DNA of 64,000 nt from Fuerstiella sp. (GTDB lineage: Bacteria > Planctomycetota > Planctomycetia > Planctomycetales > Planctomycetaceae), in contig JABABI010000002.1 in the NCBI GenBank assembly GCA_014238335.1, positions 18,593 through 82,592 on the forward strand, given 5' to 3'. The translations under genes were made by a program, and so were the position numbers. Position 1 is the first letter of the stretch. Every line of letters starts with the position of its first letter. Below the pieces are notes generated by a model. It did not search any database and was not told the DNA's origin. It worked only from the letters and a program-made list of their open reading frames with translations. This document shows positions 1 to 9,291 of this stretch, piece by piece.

Positions 1-3000
1 AGCTCCGTTGTTGACGGACTTGGGCGAACGGTGAATCCATTCGACATAACACCTTACGGTTTTGCGGCCTCTGACTATGCCACAGTCACAAACGCGATCA
101 CGCAGACCATTCAGAGCTACTATCGTGATATCCCCACGACTGACCAGGATTCCCGAAGTTCGATCCCCCAGGGCATGCAGCTGGATCTCGATTTTGTCAT
201 TGGTGACGCTGGCGTGGCACCATCGAATGGAGCAACTGAGTACTACGCTGTGACCATTGGAGACAGTGCCACCAATCTCGGCGGGCTGGCTGGTCAGGCG
301 GCTGACATTGGCAACATTCGAAATGCTCAGGGACTGGGGCCAGGTCAGGGATTGGCCAGCGTACCACTGGTTCTGGGAGGTTCCGCCGCGGGTGTTTATA
401 CAAACCAGATCAATCAGTTTTCTGGATTGCTTACCCCTCCGGACGCTTACACAGGGCCAGCCTTCCCTGACCCGATCATTGTCGAAGACCCATCACAAAC
501 ACCACAGTTCGCTATCAACGCGCTTACGTCCGGCAACCTTACGTTTACACGACGGGCTATTGGACTGATTACGGCACACGAACTGGGGCACTCGTTGTCT
601 CTACGACACATCGAACAGGCCGGAGCGGTCACACCGACCGGACAGAATGCGATTATGGGCACGCCAGCGATCGATTCCCCAATTCAGTCCTTGATTGAAC
701 CGGCGGAATTTGCCTTTAGCGGCACCAACCCCGGGGAACTTCCGGGAGAAGCTCCGTTCGCCTCAAATTCAGTCGATCAACTCGCAGCCGCAATCGGCCT
801 GCGGGCGGCGGGGGCAGCCACACGCAACGGCGTTACTATCACGGCAACCGATAGTGCTCGCCTCATCGACTCGACCTTTAACAACAACTCAATTGTTGGC
901 GCTACCGAACATGGGATCAACATCAGCATGAACGACAGTGCTCGTGCTGAAGGCCTCACGATTCAAGGCAATACAATCACAAACGGCGGTGGACACGGTG
1001 TTCGCCTGAATGCTGACGGCCCCGGGGCTTTCATCGATGCGGACAACACAATCGGTGGTTCCGGTTCGAACACGTATAGCGACACATCATTCCTGCAGGG
1101 TAACAACATCTCAACGAATGCAGGTGACGGCTTCCGTGCTATTGCAGCAAATGGTGGCATCATTCACGGCAACCTGATTAACAACCAGCTTACTGACAAC
1201 GGTGGCAATGGTGCGACTCTGTCCATTGACAGCAGTGGCGAGATCGACTTCGGAACACCAGCCCTTAACCGCATCATCTCCGGTAATACGATCACCGGCA
1301 ACACGGGTATCGGAATTGAAACGGTCAGCACTGTCACTTCCACCGGAACGGGACTGCTTAACGCCGTCATTCAGAATAACGATATTTCAAACAACATCGG
1401 AGGCGGCATTGCTTCCCGAATGTTCGGACCGAATATGGGCGGGGTCACAAACAATGTCATCAACATGACTGTTGGAGGAACAACGGATCAGGCAAATACA
1501 ATTGACGGTAATGGCAACGCCGGTGTCAGCTTCAACGTCGCCGGTAACGGAAAAGGCACGCTCGTAATGAGCAACGCCTCCGTTAACAACACAACAAACG
1601 GACCGGACCCGCTGACCAATGGAGATGGAATCTCACTGCGTAGAAACGACTCTTCACTGCTGACTGCAAGTATCACAAGTGTGACAGCGACAGGCAACGA
1701 AGGCGATGGCCTGGCAGTTGATGTACAGGGCAACGACAAGAGTGATCCGAATCAGCCGATGTCAGGAACGGTCAACACAGTCACGTGGAACACCAATGAC
1801 TTCAGCAACAACGGCGGCAATGGTGCTCGCTTTATCACTCGAGGTGATGCTCAGCTGATTGCTGACGGCGAAAACAATGTGCTCAACAACAACGCGGCAC
1901 ATGGCGTGCTGATCAGTTCATCTGAAAGCTCCACGTTCGGAGACGCCACCGACGGGCTGCCACCTGGTCGTCGTGTCCTGCTAAACGGCACGACCGCGTC
2001 CAACAACGGGCAGGATGGATTCAACATCACGGCTATTGAAGATGCCAGAGTCCTGCTGGAAATCACCAGCAACCGCACTGCAGCAACTTCGGTCGGTGCT
2101 CATGCGGCACTCAATACAGATGGCGACACTAACATCAGCAACAACGGTAATAACGGAATCGACATCACGACAACCGGCGGCACATCAGACATCCTGATAA
2201 CGGCAGGCACCGGCTCAACGACAATCGACGGCAACGGTACGACTGGTGGTGGCAACGGTATTCGCTGGGACGCCAGCGGGGACTCGGATGGCATTGTTCG
2301 TGTCACTGGAACGACCATTACGAACAGCGTTGCAGGAGTGTCCGAAGACGCAAACGGCGATGGAATACTTGATCCCGGCGAAGACGGCAGTCTGGCCGGC
2401 ATTCAGGCCGGCAACATCAACAGTGATATTGACGTCACCGATGGTGATGGGATTCAGTACAACGTTACTGGTCTGGCAACAGCCACACTGGTGGTCGGCG
2501 GAATTGGCGCCGGCAACGTCATTCAGAGCAATGCAGACGATGGGATCGACATCGCTGCAGCCGGTTCCGGACTGACAATTTCCCGCCCCGTCATCAGCAT
2601 CGTGGAAAACACGATTGGCGGTCAAAGCGCTGGACTGACAGCGGGTAACGGCGGCGATGGCCTGAGCCTGAACGTTATCGGCGGCATCGATGATGTGTCC
2701 TCCATTGGGTCTGACCCGGCGAACATCGACTTCAGCGTTCCGCCCGCAGATACCGACGGACTTTCGCCCAGCAACGGTGTCCAGGAAAATGGTCCGATTG
2801 TGCAGCTGACCGTCACTGACAATCTGCTGAGCAACAATAATCGCAGAGGTGCAAATTTGCTGATCACCGGAGCTGCGGGCGAACGGGACCGAGAAGGTGC
2901 TGTCCTGATTGACCCGCTGCGGATCACATTTACGGGCAATAATGTCAGTTCAAACGGAGAAGAAGGTGTATTCTTCCAGGGCGACACCAATATGAATCAA

Positions 3001-3780
3001 AGCCGCCTGACCTATCTGGCGAACTTCCCATTCCCCGACCCGCCGTTTAATCCGGCAGACGATCGGCCACAAATTTTTCCCTTCTACACACCGATTCAAC
3101 CGGACTTCCTGGACAATAACATTGGTACTGTCAACGGAAACACGGCGTTCTCGCCCACCGCTCCGGATGGCGCTCTTGGATACCTGAACCTGCGAACAGT
3201 GCAGAACACTGAGTTCGTTCTTACGGGCAACCAAATCCAGAACAACGGCGTGAACACCGTGACCGGTGAAGGAGTAGTTCTGCGAGTGGGAACTTCGGCT
3301 TACCTTGCAGCTACCGTCAACAACAACACGTTCGGGGGCAATCTTGAAGAAGACCTTCGAACAGAATCCTTCCTGTCGTTCGACGGCGATAATGGCAATG
3401 GCATTGGCAACACGTTTGCTTCCATTGACAACGCCGGTGATGGCACATTCGACGTGATCTACTGGGACGATACGGCTCTGCTGGATATGACATTCCAGAA
3501 TAACACGGGTAATCAAATCCTGCTGAGCTCCAGCGGGGCCACCTATACGGACGGCGACTTACTGAAGTCGATCGCACTCGGAATCGTTGGAGTCACCGAC
3601 CGTAATGCGGGCTTCTTCCAGGTCGACGACGGACTCAACCTGGACAATCCGAACAACACGTTCATCAACTTCGGTGCAACTCAGGACATTGATGGTGCGT
3701 TCATCAACGGAGGATTCAATCTGCGATCCATCGCCGATCCGGCCTTCCCGAACATCGGCTTCGCCCCATTCCTGCCATAA
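1..3780 (+). CDS. Secreted metzincin-like protease with right-handed beta-helix (5' partial)
   Basis: The frame is open from base 1, so the true start lies outside the window; the GTG at 31 is only the first start-like codon inside it. Counting from that GTG, residues 183-193 read HELGHSLSLRH, the HExxHxxxxxH zinc site of metzincin proteases, and NAIMGTP (206-212) fits the Met-turn. The glycine usual at the eighth position of the zinc motif is Ser. From about residue 260 to 1200 the protein is built of Asn/Gly-rich repeats (patterns such as ISGNTITGNTGIGI and NNGGNGARF) typical of parallel beta-helix (PbH1) folds of surface carbohydrate-active or adhesive proteins. I infer an exported or surface protein. 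No dockerin, PEP-CTERM or other C-terminal sorting tag is visible. The substrate cannot be told from sequence. Confidence 0.8.
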   Translation, partial: SSVVDGLGRTVNPFDITPYGFAASDYATVTNAITQTIQSYYRDIPTTDQDSRSSIPQGMQLDLDFVIGDAGVAPSNGATEYYAVTIGDSATNLGGLAGQAADIGNIRNAQGLGPGQGLASVPLVLGGSAAGVYTNQINQFSGLLTPPDAYTGPAFPDPIIVEDPSQTPQFAINALTSGNLTFTRRAIGLITAHELGHSLSLRHIEQAGAVTPTGQNAIMGTPAIDSPIQSLIEPAEFAFSGTNPGELPGEAPFASNSVDQLAAAIGLRAAGAATRNGVTITATDSARLIDSTFNNNSIVGATEHGINISMNDSARAEGLTIQGNTITNGGGHGVRLNADGPGAFIDADNTIGGSGSNTYSDTSFLQGNNISTNAGDGFRAIAANGGIIHGNLINNQLTDNGGNGATLSIDSSGEIDFGTPALNRIISGNTITGNTGIGIETVSTVTSTGTGLLNAVIQNNDISNNIGGGIASRMFGPNMGGVTNNVINMTVGGTTDQANTIDGNGNAGVSFNVAGNGKGTLVMSNASVNNTTNGPDPLTNGDGISLRRNDSSLLTASITSVTATGNEGDGLAVDVQGNDKSDPNQPMSGTVNTVTWNTNDFSNNGGNGARFITRGDAQLIADGENNVLNNNAAHGVLISSSESSTFGDATDGLPPGRRVLLNGTTASNNGQDGFNITAIEDARVLLEITSNRTAATSVGAHAALNTDGDTNISNNGNNGIDITTTGGTSDILITAGTGSTTIDGNGTTGGGNGIRWDASGDSDGIVRVTGTTITNSVAGVSEDANGDGILDPGEDGSLAGIQAGNINSDIDVTDGDGIQYNVTGLATATLVVGGIGAGNVIQSNADDGIDIAAAGSGLTISRPVISIVENTIGGQSAGLTAGNGGDGLSLNVIGGIDDVSSIGSDPANIDFSVPPADTDGLSPSNGVQENGPIVQLTVTDNLLSNNNRRGANLLITGAAGERDREGAVLIDPLRITFTGNNVSSNGEEGVFFQGDTNMNQSRLTYLANFPFPDPPFNPADDRPQIFPFYTPIQPDFLDNNIGTVNGNTAFSPTAPDGALGYLNLRTVQNTEFVLTGNQIQNNGVNTVTGEGVVLRVGTSAYLAATVNNNTFGGNLEEDLRTESFLSFDGDNGNGIGNTFASIDNAGDGTFDVIYWDDTALLDMTFQNNTGNQILLSSSGATYTDGDLLKSIALGIVGVTDRNAGFFQVDDGLNLDNPNNTFINFGATQDIDGAFINGGFNLRSIADPAFPNIGFAPFLP

Positions 3781-3868
3781 CGGTGAATGCCTGTGGCAAC
3801 CAATAAGGCCCCGTGGAGTCAGGGAAAGTTTGATCGATGATGGAAACAGGGGGCGAACATCCAACGTC

Positions 3869-3899
3869 TGTATCCACCGATCCGGGATCGGTGGATACA
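3869..3899. terminator. Bidirectional hairpin between convergent genes
   Basis: A near-perfect inverted repeat: arms 3869-3883 and 3885-3899 pair over 15 bases, in practice a 13-bp stem with a CCGGG loop. It sits between the stop of the beta-helix gene (3780) and the stop of the convergent TPR lipoprotein gene (3910). There is no T-tract on either side, so intrinsic termination would be imperfect. Confidence 0.65.
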
Positions 3900-3909
3900 A
3901 GTCATCTGG

Positions 3910-5100
3910 CTAAAATGCTTCCACTTCCGGGACAGATTCGCCACCGGCAACGCTGGACTGACTCACTGACGTGGCCGGAATAGAAAACGTTTGCGACTCG
4001 GCCTCAAATGCAGGATCCGGTACAGGCAACGGCATTGCAGCAACAGAAGCGTTTTCCGTTCCTGTCGTGATAGCTGCTGGCGGTGTTGGAGTGACGGAAG
4101 GGTCCGGCAGCCCGCCTGTACCCAGCGGCACTGACATCAAGGGGTTGAAACCCGCCATGGCGATCGGACTTCCAGACGGACCGGAAGGCATCGGCTGTGG
4201 ACCAAAGGCACCTATCTGCAGTGGTTGCTGAGCCATCATCTGCGGCTGATAGGCCATATGTGGCTGCGCCATCGTCGCACCACCCGGGAACTGCGTGTTC
4301 AAATTGGGCGGAGCAAAGGCAAGTTGCTGTCGCGGCAGACTTTGAGGATGAACACCGCGAGACATGGCAGTTCGACTCATGGGATGAGCCGGGCCCGCCG
4401 CTTCGGCGGCGGCTGCCAGGCGTGAATGCACCTCCGGCTGATTCCAGTCGGCACGCAGAGATTTCTGGTACAACGACACTGCCTGAGGCGACTGACCGGA
4501 ATCCTGGTAATACTGTCCAAGATGAGCCAAAGCCGTCGAATGGTTAGGATTCACCTGCAACGCGGCCTGCAGTGAGCGGGCCGCTGCGTCAGGCTGCCCC
4601 ATTTCACGCTGCATCCACGCCAGTTCCACATGGGGCTCAGCCGTATACGGCTGAGTCGCGGCCCACGTATTCAATAACTTCAGGGACTCGTGTCCTCTTC
4701 CCTGAGCCAGCATCAGATCCGACAATCCGTGGTAGGACGGCTGATGAGAAGGGGCCACCGTAAGAGCCTGTCGATAAAGTTGCTCGGCAGCCTGGTTGTC
4801 TCCCATCTTCATTCGCGCTCTGGCCAGGTTAGCCATGTAGTCCGGATTCGTCGGACTACTGGCCAGTGCTGTCTGAAATTCACGGGCGGCCATCGCATAG
4901 TTGCCTTTGTCATAATACCCGTGACCGGATGCGTTCATAACGTAACCGTTCATGGAATAGCAGCCTGACAGCACGGTCAGGCCAAGGCACAGAGTGACGG
5001 CAAGTGTGTTGCGGGACGGGCTCGTTGTGATGACCGACCCGATTTGTCGGGGACAATCGACGCATTCAGCGTTTGGCACAGACGGCGGTTGGTTGCGCAT
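3910..5100 (-). CDS. TPR-repeat lipoprotein
   Basis: 396 residues. The segment TLAVTLCLGLTVLSGC ends in a lipobox (LSGC, Cys47), so the mature protein is probably lipid-anchored. Residues about 55-235 form at least four tetratricopeptide repeats (for example YDKGNYAMAAREFQTAL and GDNQAAEQLYRQALTV), a protein-interaction scaffold. The last 150 residues are Pro/Met/Gln-rich and probably disordered. An AGGAAAGG ribosome-binding site about 8 bases before the ATG supports this start, even though it leaves a 30-residue stretch before the hydrophobic core. It appears monocistronic. Partner and role are unknown; TPR lipoproteins are often envelope-assembly or secretion accessory proteins. Confidence 0.8.
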   Translation of the reverse strand: MRNQPPSVPNAECVDCPRQIGSVITTSPSRNTLAVTLCLGLTVLSGCYSMNGYVMNASGHGYYDKGNYAMAAREFQTALASSPTNPDYMANLARARMKMGDNQAAEQLYRQALTVAPSHQPSYHGLSDLMLAQGRGHESLKLLNTWAATQPYTAEPHVELAWMQREMGQPDAAARSLQAALQVNPNHSTALAHLGQYYQDSGQSPQAVSLYQKSLRADWNQPEVHSRLAAAAEAAGPAHPMSRTAMSRGVHPQSLPRQQLAFAPPNLNTQFPGGATMAQPHMAYQPQMMAQQPLQIGAFGPQPMPSGPSGSPIAMAGFNPLMSVPLGTGGLPDPSVTPTPPAAITTGTENASVAAMPLPVPDPAFEAESQTFSIPATSVSQSSVAGGESVPEVEAF

Positions 5101-5321
5101 ATGATATGCCTTTCCTGAGAGACGGAGTTGGCAGTGGAGAGTGAGGCGGGAAAGATTCGCTGTCCGCAGATGCAGATGATCAGCTCACAGGTGAGAAACG
5201 GAATGAGCCGGACCTTTAGTGAATCTTAAGAAAGGATTCAGATGGAGAGGTCTGGCAGAATACGGGTGGGCGAAAACTGCTGCAACATGGATATGAGCGC
5301 AATTAGTGCCAGCCGACCAAC

Positions 5322-5357
5322 AAAAAAACAGGCATCGGCAGATGCTGCCGATGCCTG
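5322..5357 (-). terminator. Rho-independent terminator
   Basis: On the minus strand a 12-bp perfect stem (5346-5357 with 5329-5340, loop 5341-5345) is followed at once by seven T residues (A-tract 5322-5328 on the plus strand). This is the classic intrinsic terminator form. It lies about 185 bases past the stop of the dehydrogenase gene at 5542 and would stop transcription before the TPR lipoprotein gene. Confidence 0.85.
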
Positions 5358-5381
5358 AAGTTGCCTGAAGTTGCCTGAAGT
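5352..5381. repeat. Three tandem copies of a 10-bp unit
   Basis: TGCCTGAAGT occurs three times in a row at 5352-5361, 5362-5371 and 5372-5381. The first copy overlaps the outer arm of the terminator stem, so the array may have grown from the terminator by slippage. Confidence 0.9.
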
Positions 5382-5541
5382 TGTTTTCGGTCAGTGAAAA
5401 AGACGCGGCCCCTGTCGAGAACAGCGGCGCTCAACAGATCCATTCAAAACGAATGTGCACCGAAAAATCGCCTGCTCTTCGACTACCTCGGCGCTGACAA
5501 CACATCAGATGCGAGCAACGCCCCCCGCCGGGGCTTCCGGC

Positions 5542-6645
5542 CTAGCCGTCTGCCACGTTGACGTAGACTTTTAATGCGTCTTTGTCTTCGACCAGCAGTC
5601 GCATCATTTCGGCGTAGTTGTCGAGACCATCAACCGGGTTCGTCAGAATCTTCTGCAACACACCAGGGTACGTCACTTCGCCGAGTGCAAGGTCCGAAAT
5701 CCCTGACTCAAAGTGGCGGAAATTCGCGTTCACAGAACCCACCAGCAACTTGTTGCCAAGCACCCAGTTCAGGTTCACGCTGTCGCTGGGAACGTCAACT
5801 TTGCGTTGTCCGCCGGTGATGCTGGTCCAGACGATACAGCCGTTGTGACCAAGTACTTCCATGCATTCGAAGGCGATGGCGCTACTGCCCGTGGCTTCGA
5901 TAATCAAATCGGGCTTGCCACATTCCGCCGCCAGATCCTGCAGCGATTTTTCTGCCGTGCTGATGTATGTGGAACCGAGACCTTCAGAGATCTCTGATTT
6001 CAGATTCGGCTTTGCTCCGCGAGCGATCGTAAATACTTCCATGCCCCGCAGACGCAGAATCAACGTCGACAGCAAACCGATTTGCCCCGATCCTGTCACC
6101 CACGCTCGCTTTGGCTCCCAGACCTGCAGACGCTTCTGCGCCAGAAAGGCCTGTTCGACGGCTTTGGCCGCACAGCTCATGGGTTCTGCCAGCACATGCA
6201 GGTGCTTCAGGCCGACAGGCATTCGTACGATGAATTCTTCGTCGTCAACAAAGTATTCGGTCAGATACCCATGGCGCAGATTGATTCCGCGTTCGTAGTA
6301 TTCCTCTTCGCTGGTGATGTCAGAACGGCCGATTGCGTCGAAGATGGATCCCCCTGGTCGACGCACGGTGCACGTCACGTAGTCACCTGGCTGCACCTTT
6401 TTGACGGCTGACCCAACCTCTTCCACGATGCCAAAGCATTCGTGACCGATCACCAGAAAGTCATACCCTTCCGGAGCATTGCCGTACAGGGCGTCGTTAA
6501 TTTCGCGGTCGGTTGCGTCCACGCCCACCTTCAACACGCGGACAAGCACGCCGCGATCATCAGGGATGTCACTGACGGAAGGTTTGTCAAGTTCCGCGAC
6601 ATGTACGCTGTTGGACGTACCGGGACGGACGGCAATGGCTTTCAT
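5542..6645 (-). CDS. Zinc-dependent MDR dehydrogenase, glucose 1-dehydrogenase type
   Basis: 367 residues from the ATG at 6645. An upstream in-frame ATG at 6813 adds 56 residues with no family resemblance, and MKAIAVRPG is the usual family N-terminus. GVDATDRE (41-48) and IGHE (66-69) form the catalytic zinc site, with Asp43 where most MDR enzymes have Cys. The four-Cys structural zinc lobe is missing. Both traits are known from haloarchaeal glucose dehydrogenases. [13 protein letters not shown] is the NAD(P)-binding turn. Likely reaction: oxidation of glucose or another aldose to the lactone. It is transcribed alone and ends in the terminator at 5322-5357. Glucose specificity is inferred from family resemblance only; another sugar or polyol is possible. 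Confidence 0.8.
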   Translation of the reverse strand: MKAIAVRPGTSNSVHVAELDKPSVSDIPDDRGVLVRVLKVGVDATDREINDALYGNAPEGYDFLVIGHECFGIVEEVGSAVKKVQPGDYVTCTVRRPGGSIFDAIGRSDITSEEEYYERGINLRHGYLTEYFVDDEEFIVRMPVGLKHLHVLAEPMSCAAKAVEQAFLAQKRLQVWEPKRAWVTGSGQIGLLSTLILRLRGMEVFTIARGAKPNLKSEISEGLGSTYISTAEKSLQDLAAECGKPDLIIEATGSSAIAFECMEVLGHNGCIVWTSITGGQRKVDVPSDSVNLNWVLGNKLLVGSVNANFRHFESGISDLALGEVTYPGVLQKILTNPVDGLDNYAEMMRLLVEDKDALKVYVNVADG

Positions 6646-7406
6646 GTTTGAGTGGCTTATGTTGAAGAGTGCTCTAAGTGTTTCGTGAGACCTGGCGACG
6701 ATGACGAAGTTTTTCGAAGCCACCAGCGTCGATAGTCTAGAGTCGACGATTGGGTGATTCCACTCGGAGCGGGCAGTCTCATGTGGAAGCAAAGGAATCA
6801 GCCGTGATTTCATGTTCTCCTCGTTTATCGGACTCGCTCAGCGTTCCATCACATGAGCTCAACACCTGCGAAGTACGGTAAAACAGTTGACCCGGCGGGA
6901 CTGCAGGAAGACTCGAGCAACGACTCCGGGACTGTCGTCTCACTCCCGTTGGTCGCTGAAAAGGATGGGACCGCAACAAATGGTTGTAAAGTCGGAGAGT
7001 GTAGCCGGGGGATGGGAACGCTCGTTCTTTCCCACAATTACATTGTCGTGAAGCAACGAAAGCAGGTAGCCGTCAGTGTGACCCCACGGATTGTGTTTAC
7101 CACGAAGCGTCGTAGCCGCTGCGCGACTCAATTCACGTAAATGTCCCGTAACCCACGGCTTACGCCGTCAGCTACATGCTGTCGCTGCTTCGCGGCTAAC
7201 CATATTTGTGGATAAGAACAGGGGTTGGAGCGAAACACGAGTGAAACTCCGGGGCTTCCTTCGCATGCTCAGTTCAGCCCCGGAAACACAACAATTCGAA
7301 ACCACAATCTGTTACTGCCCCCGCAAACGTGCGCGTAGCTCGGAGAGTTGTTTTTCTGAAGGACTCGAACATACTGTTGCAGCACTTTCCTTGAAAAAAG
7401 CTCGGC
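6646..7406. other. 760-bp divergent intergenic region, no recognisable gene
   Basis: It lies between the divergent dehydrogenase (start 6645) and symporter (start 7407) genes, so it must hold both promoters, but I cannot point to convincing -35/-10 pairs. Short ORFs exist on both strands (for example 6853-7140) but show no family resemblance or good start signals. The stretch 7151-7198 looks like a degenerate copy of a short palindromic intergenic repeat. Confidence 0.5.
7151..7198. repeat. Short palindromic intergenic repeat, probable
   Basis: ACGGC-TTAC-GCCGT (7155-7168) is a 5-bp stem with a TTAC loop, followed by CTGTCGCTGCTTCGCGGCT. Sequences of this style recur between planctomycete genes as I recall them; this is the only clear copy in the window, so repeat status is inferred. 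Confidence 0.35.
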
Positions 7407-9020
7407 ATGAACGAAACAGTACAGCAGGCTTTCAGCCAAACCAACTTCGGAACGATCGACGCCGTCATCGTGGTCGTTTATCTGCTGGTGTCCCTGGGCA
7501 TTGGTCTGGCTGTCAAACGCTACGCCGGGTCGATGGAGAACTATATCGGCGCGGGACGAATGGTCGGCACGTGGCTGGGCGTGGCCACCATGACGGGCAC
7601 GGAACTGGGTCTGGTCACCGTCATGTACTCGGCTCAGAAGGGCTTCACCGGCGGATTCGCGGCATTTCATGTTGGCCTGATCGCCGGTGTCGGTACGCTG
7701 TTTGTCGGTATGACGGGCTTCATCGTCGGACCGCTGCGTCGCATGGAAGTGCTGACCATCCCCGAGTTCTACGAAAAGCGATTCAACAAGAACATTCGAG
7801 TGCTCGGCGGCGTGCTGCTGGTACTCGCGGGTGTGTTGAACATGGGATTGTTTCTAAAAACCGGCTCCATGTTCATCGTCGGTGTGACCGGCATGGCCAG
7901 CGAAGGCGAAGCACTAAAATGGGTGATGGTCGCCCTGCTCTCGCTCGTTCTGATCTACACGACACTCGGCGGCATGATCTCGGTGATTCTGACCGACTAC
8001 GTGCAGTTCGTCGTCCTGTCCATCGGTCTGCTGTCGGCCACCGCAATGGCCATCTGGCAACTCGGCTGGTCCACGATTTTCGACGGAGTACAGGCGCAAC
8101 TCGGCGATGCCGGATTCGATCCGACTCTGGAAGGCACGGGCTTCGGTTGGTCGTACATCTTCTGGATGATTGTTACGACAGGTTTTGTCGGCAGCGCCGT
8201 ATGGCCGACCGCCGTCGCACGAGCCCTGGCCATGGAAAGTGAACAAGCCGTCCGACGACAGTATTGCTGGTCGTCATTGTCGTTCGCCGCCAGGTTTATT
8301 ATTCCGTACTTCTGGGGCATTTGTGCTCTGGTGTTTATTACATCCACACCCGCCGGAGCGGACCTGAAAGAACTGTTTCTGCCAACGAACGGAAACAAAC
8401 CGCCGCTGGAAAATCTCTACGCAATGCCGGTCTTCATCGGCCGCCTGCTGCCAACCGTCTTCCTTGGCATCGTGACGGCCGGCATGATCGCCGCCTTCAT
8501 GTCGACACATGATTCGTACTTACTGACGTGGAGCTCAGTGATCACTCAGGATATTGTGGCACCGCTGCGAAAGACCCCCTTCCCCACTGCCTCACGGGTG
8601 CGTCTGACGCGAATTATGATTGTGCTGATGGGCGGCTATGTGCTGTACTGGAGCCTGTTTTACAAAGGTCGCGAAGACATCTGGGACTACATGGCTGTAA
8701 CCGGTGGAATCTATTTCACGGGCGCCTTTGTCGTGCTGATGATGGGTGTCTACTGGAAGGGAACCAGTAGTTTCGGTGCCCTGCTGGGGCTGCTGTCCGG
8801 CCTGCTGATGCTGCTGGCTCTGGAACCGATTCAGATTGCCGTTGGTCTCAAACATCAACTGACATCAGGCGAATGGGTTGAAACTCTGACCAGCCCGCAA
8901 ATCGGACTCATCACAGTGGCAGTCGCCATATGTCTGACCGTCGCCGGCTCACTGGTGCGACCGGACAACAGAGACACCGGCAGCATCCGACTGAAAAACA
9001 CAGATGATACGGCGGTCTGA
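7407..9020 (+). CDS. Sodium:solute symporter (SSS family)
   Basis: 537 residues with about 13 hydrophobic membrane segments, typical for the SSS/PutP family in length and topology. Family marks include the early YLLVSLGIGLAVKRYAGSMENY segment, GTELGLVTVMYSAQKGFTGG and GIVTAGMIAAFMSTHDSYLL. It should couple Na+ entry to uptake of an organic solute at the inner membrane; the substrate (sugar, organic acid or amino acid) cannot be read from sequence. The start at 7407 has only a weak ribosome site but gives the expected N-terminus. A 54-residue membrane protein follows 45 bases downstream and is probably cotranscribed. Confidence 0.88.
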   Translation: MNETVQQAFSQTNFGTIDAVIVVVYLLVSLGIGLAVKRYAGSMENYIGAGRMVGTWLGVATMTGTELGLVTVMYSAQKGFTGGFAAFHVGLIAGVGTLFVGMTGFIVGPLRRMEVLTIPEFYEKRFNKNIRVLGGVLLVLAGVLNMGLFLKTGSMFIVGVTGMASEGEALKWVMVALLSLVLIYTTLGGMISVILTDYVQFVVLSIGLLSATAMAIWQLGWSTIFDGVQAQLGDAGFDPTLEGTGFGWSYIFWMIVTTGFVGSAVWPTAVARALAMESEQAVRRQYCWSSLSFAARFIIPYFWGICALVFITSTPAGADLKELFLPTNGNKPPLENLYAMPVFIGRLLPTVFLGIVTAGMIAAFMSTHDSYLLTWSSVITQDIVAPLRKTPFPTASRVRLTRIMIVLMGGYVLYWSLFYKGREDIWDYMAVTGGIYFTGAFVVLMMGVYWKGTSSFGALLGLLSGLLMLLALEPIQIAVGLKHQLTSGEWVETLTSPQIGLITVAVAICLTVAGSLVRPDNRDTGSIRLKNTDDTAV

Positions 9021-9065
9021 AAACAGAAGAGTGCTGAAGCTACGAATCCAACGAAAGGTCTCGAC

Positions 9066-9230
9066 ATGAACTGGCAACTGATCTGGCAATTCGTTTTTAT
9101 CGGCCTGCTGCTCGGCTTCGCAGCAATGTCTGTCCTCGTCATCATCAACGGAGCACGCGATGTGCGGAATCTGTTGTCGAAGCTTGACGACGCACGTACA
9201 AATGCCGAACGCAACAGCATCGAGCGCTGA
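9066..9230 (+). CDS. Small single-TM protein, possible symporter accessory subunit
   Basis: 54 residues. ATG at 9066, stop TGA at 9228-9230, with GAAAGG 7 bases upstream. The first half (LIWQFVFIGLLLGFAAMSVL) is one transmembrane helix; the second half (residues 30-54) is charged and looks helical, with a heptad-like run of hydrophobic positions. It follows the symporter by 45 bases in the same direction. Small one-TM proteins encoded next to SSS transporters are known as accessory subunits in other bacteria, which is the basis for the guess. No close family is recognised. Confidence 0.65.
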   Translation: MNWQLIWQFVFIGLLLGFAAMSVLVIINGARDVRNLLSKLDDARTNAERNSIER

Positions 9231-9291
9231 TTGATGAGACGGTCGATATGCCAAATCCACAGCGATGCAGGACCGGTTCGCACGTGTCCGA

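Larger units (their letters stand above)
5101..5541. other. Intergenic region with terminator and short tandem repeat
   Basis: No gene seen. It holds the leader of the TPR lipoprotein gene (minus strand), the terminator at 5322-5357 and the tandem decamer at 5352-5381. The part from 5382 to 5541 shows nothing I can name. Confidence 0.6.

Noticed and set aside
2950..3516. Minus-strand 188-residue ORF inside the beta-helix gene
   Set aside because: Antisense to repeat-rich coding sequence, where long open shadows are expected.
6853..7140. 95-residue ORF in the long divergent gap
   Set aside because: No ribosome-binding site and no family resemblance; composition is not like the neighbouring genes.
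7091..8242. Plus-strand 383-residue ORF
   Set aside because: Out-of-frame overlap with the symporter; Arg/His-rich translation without family marks.
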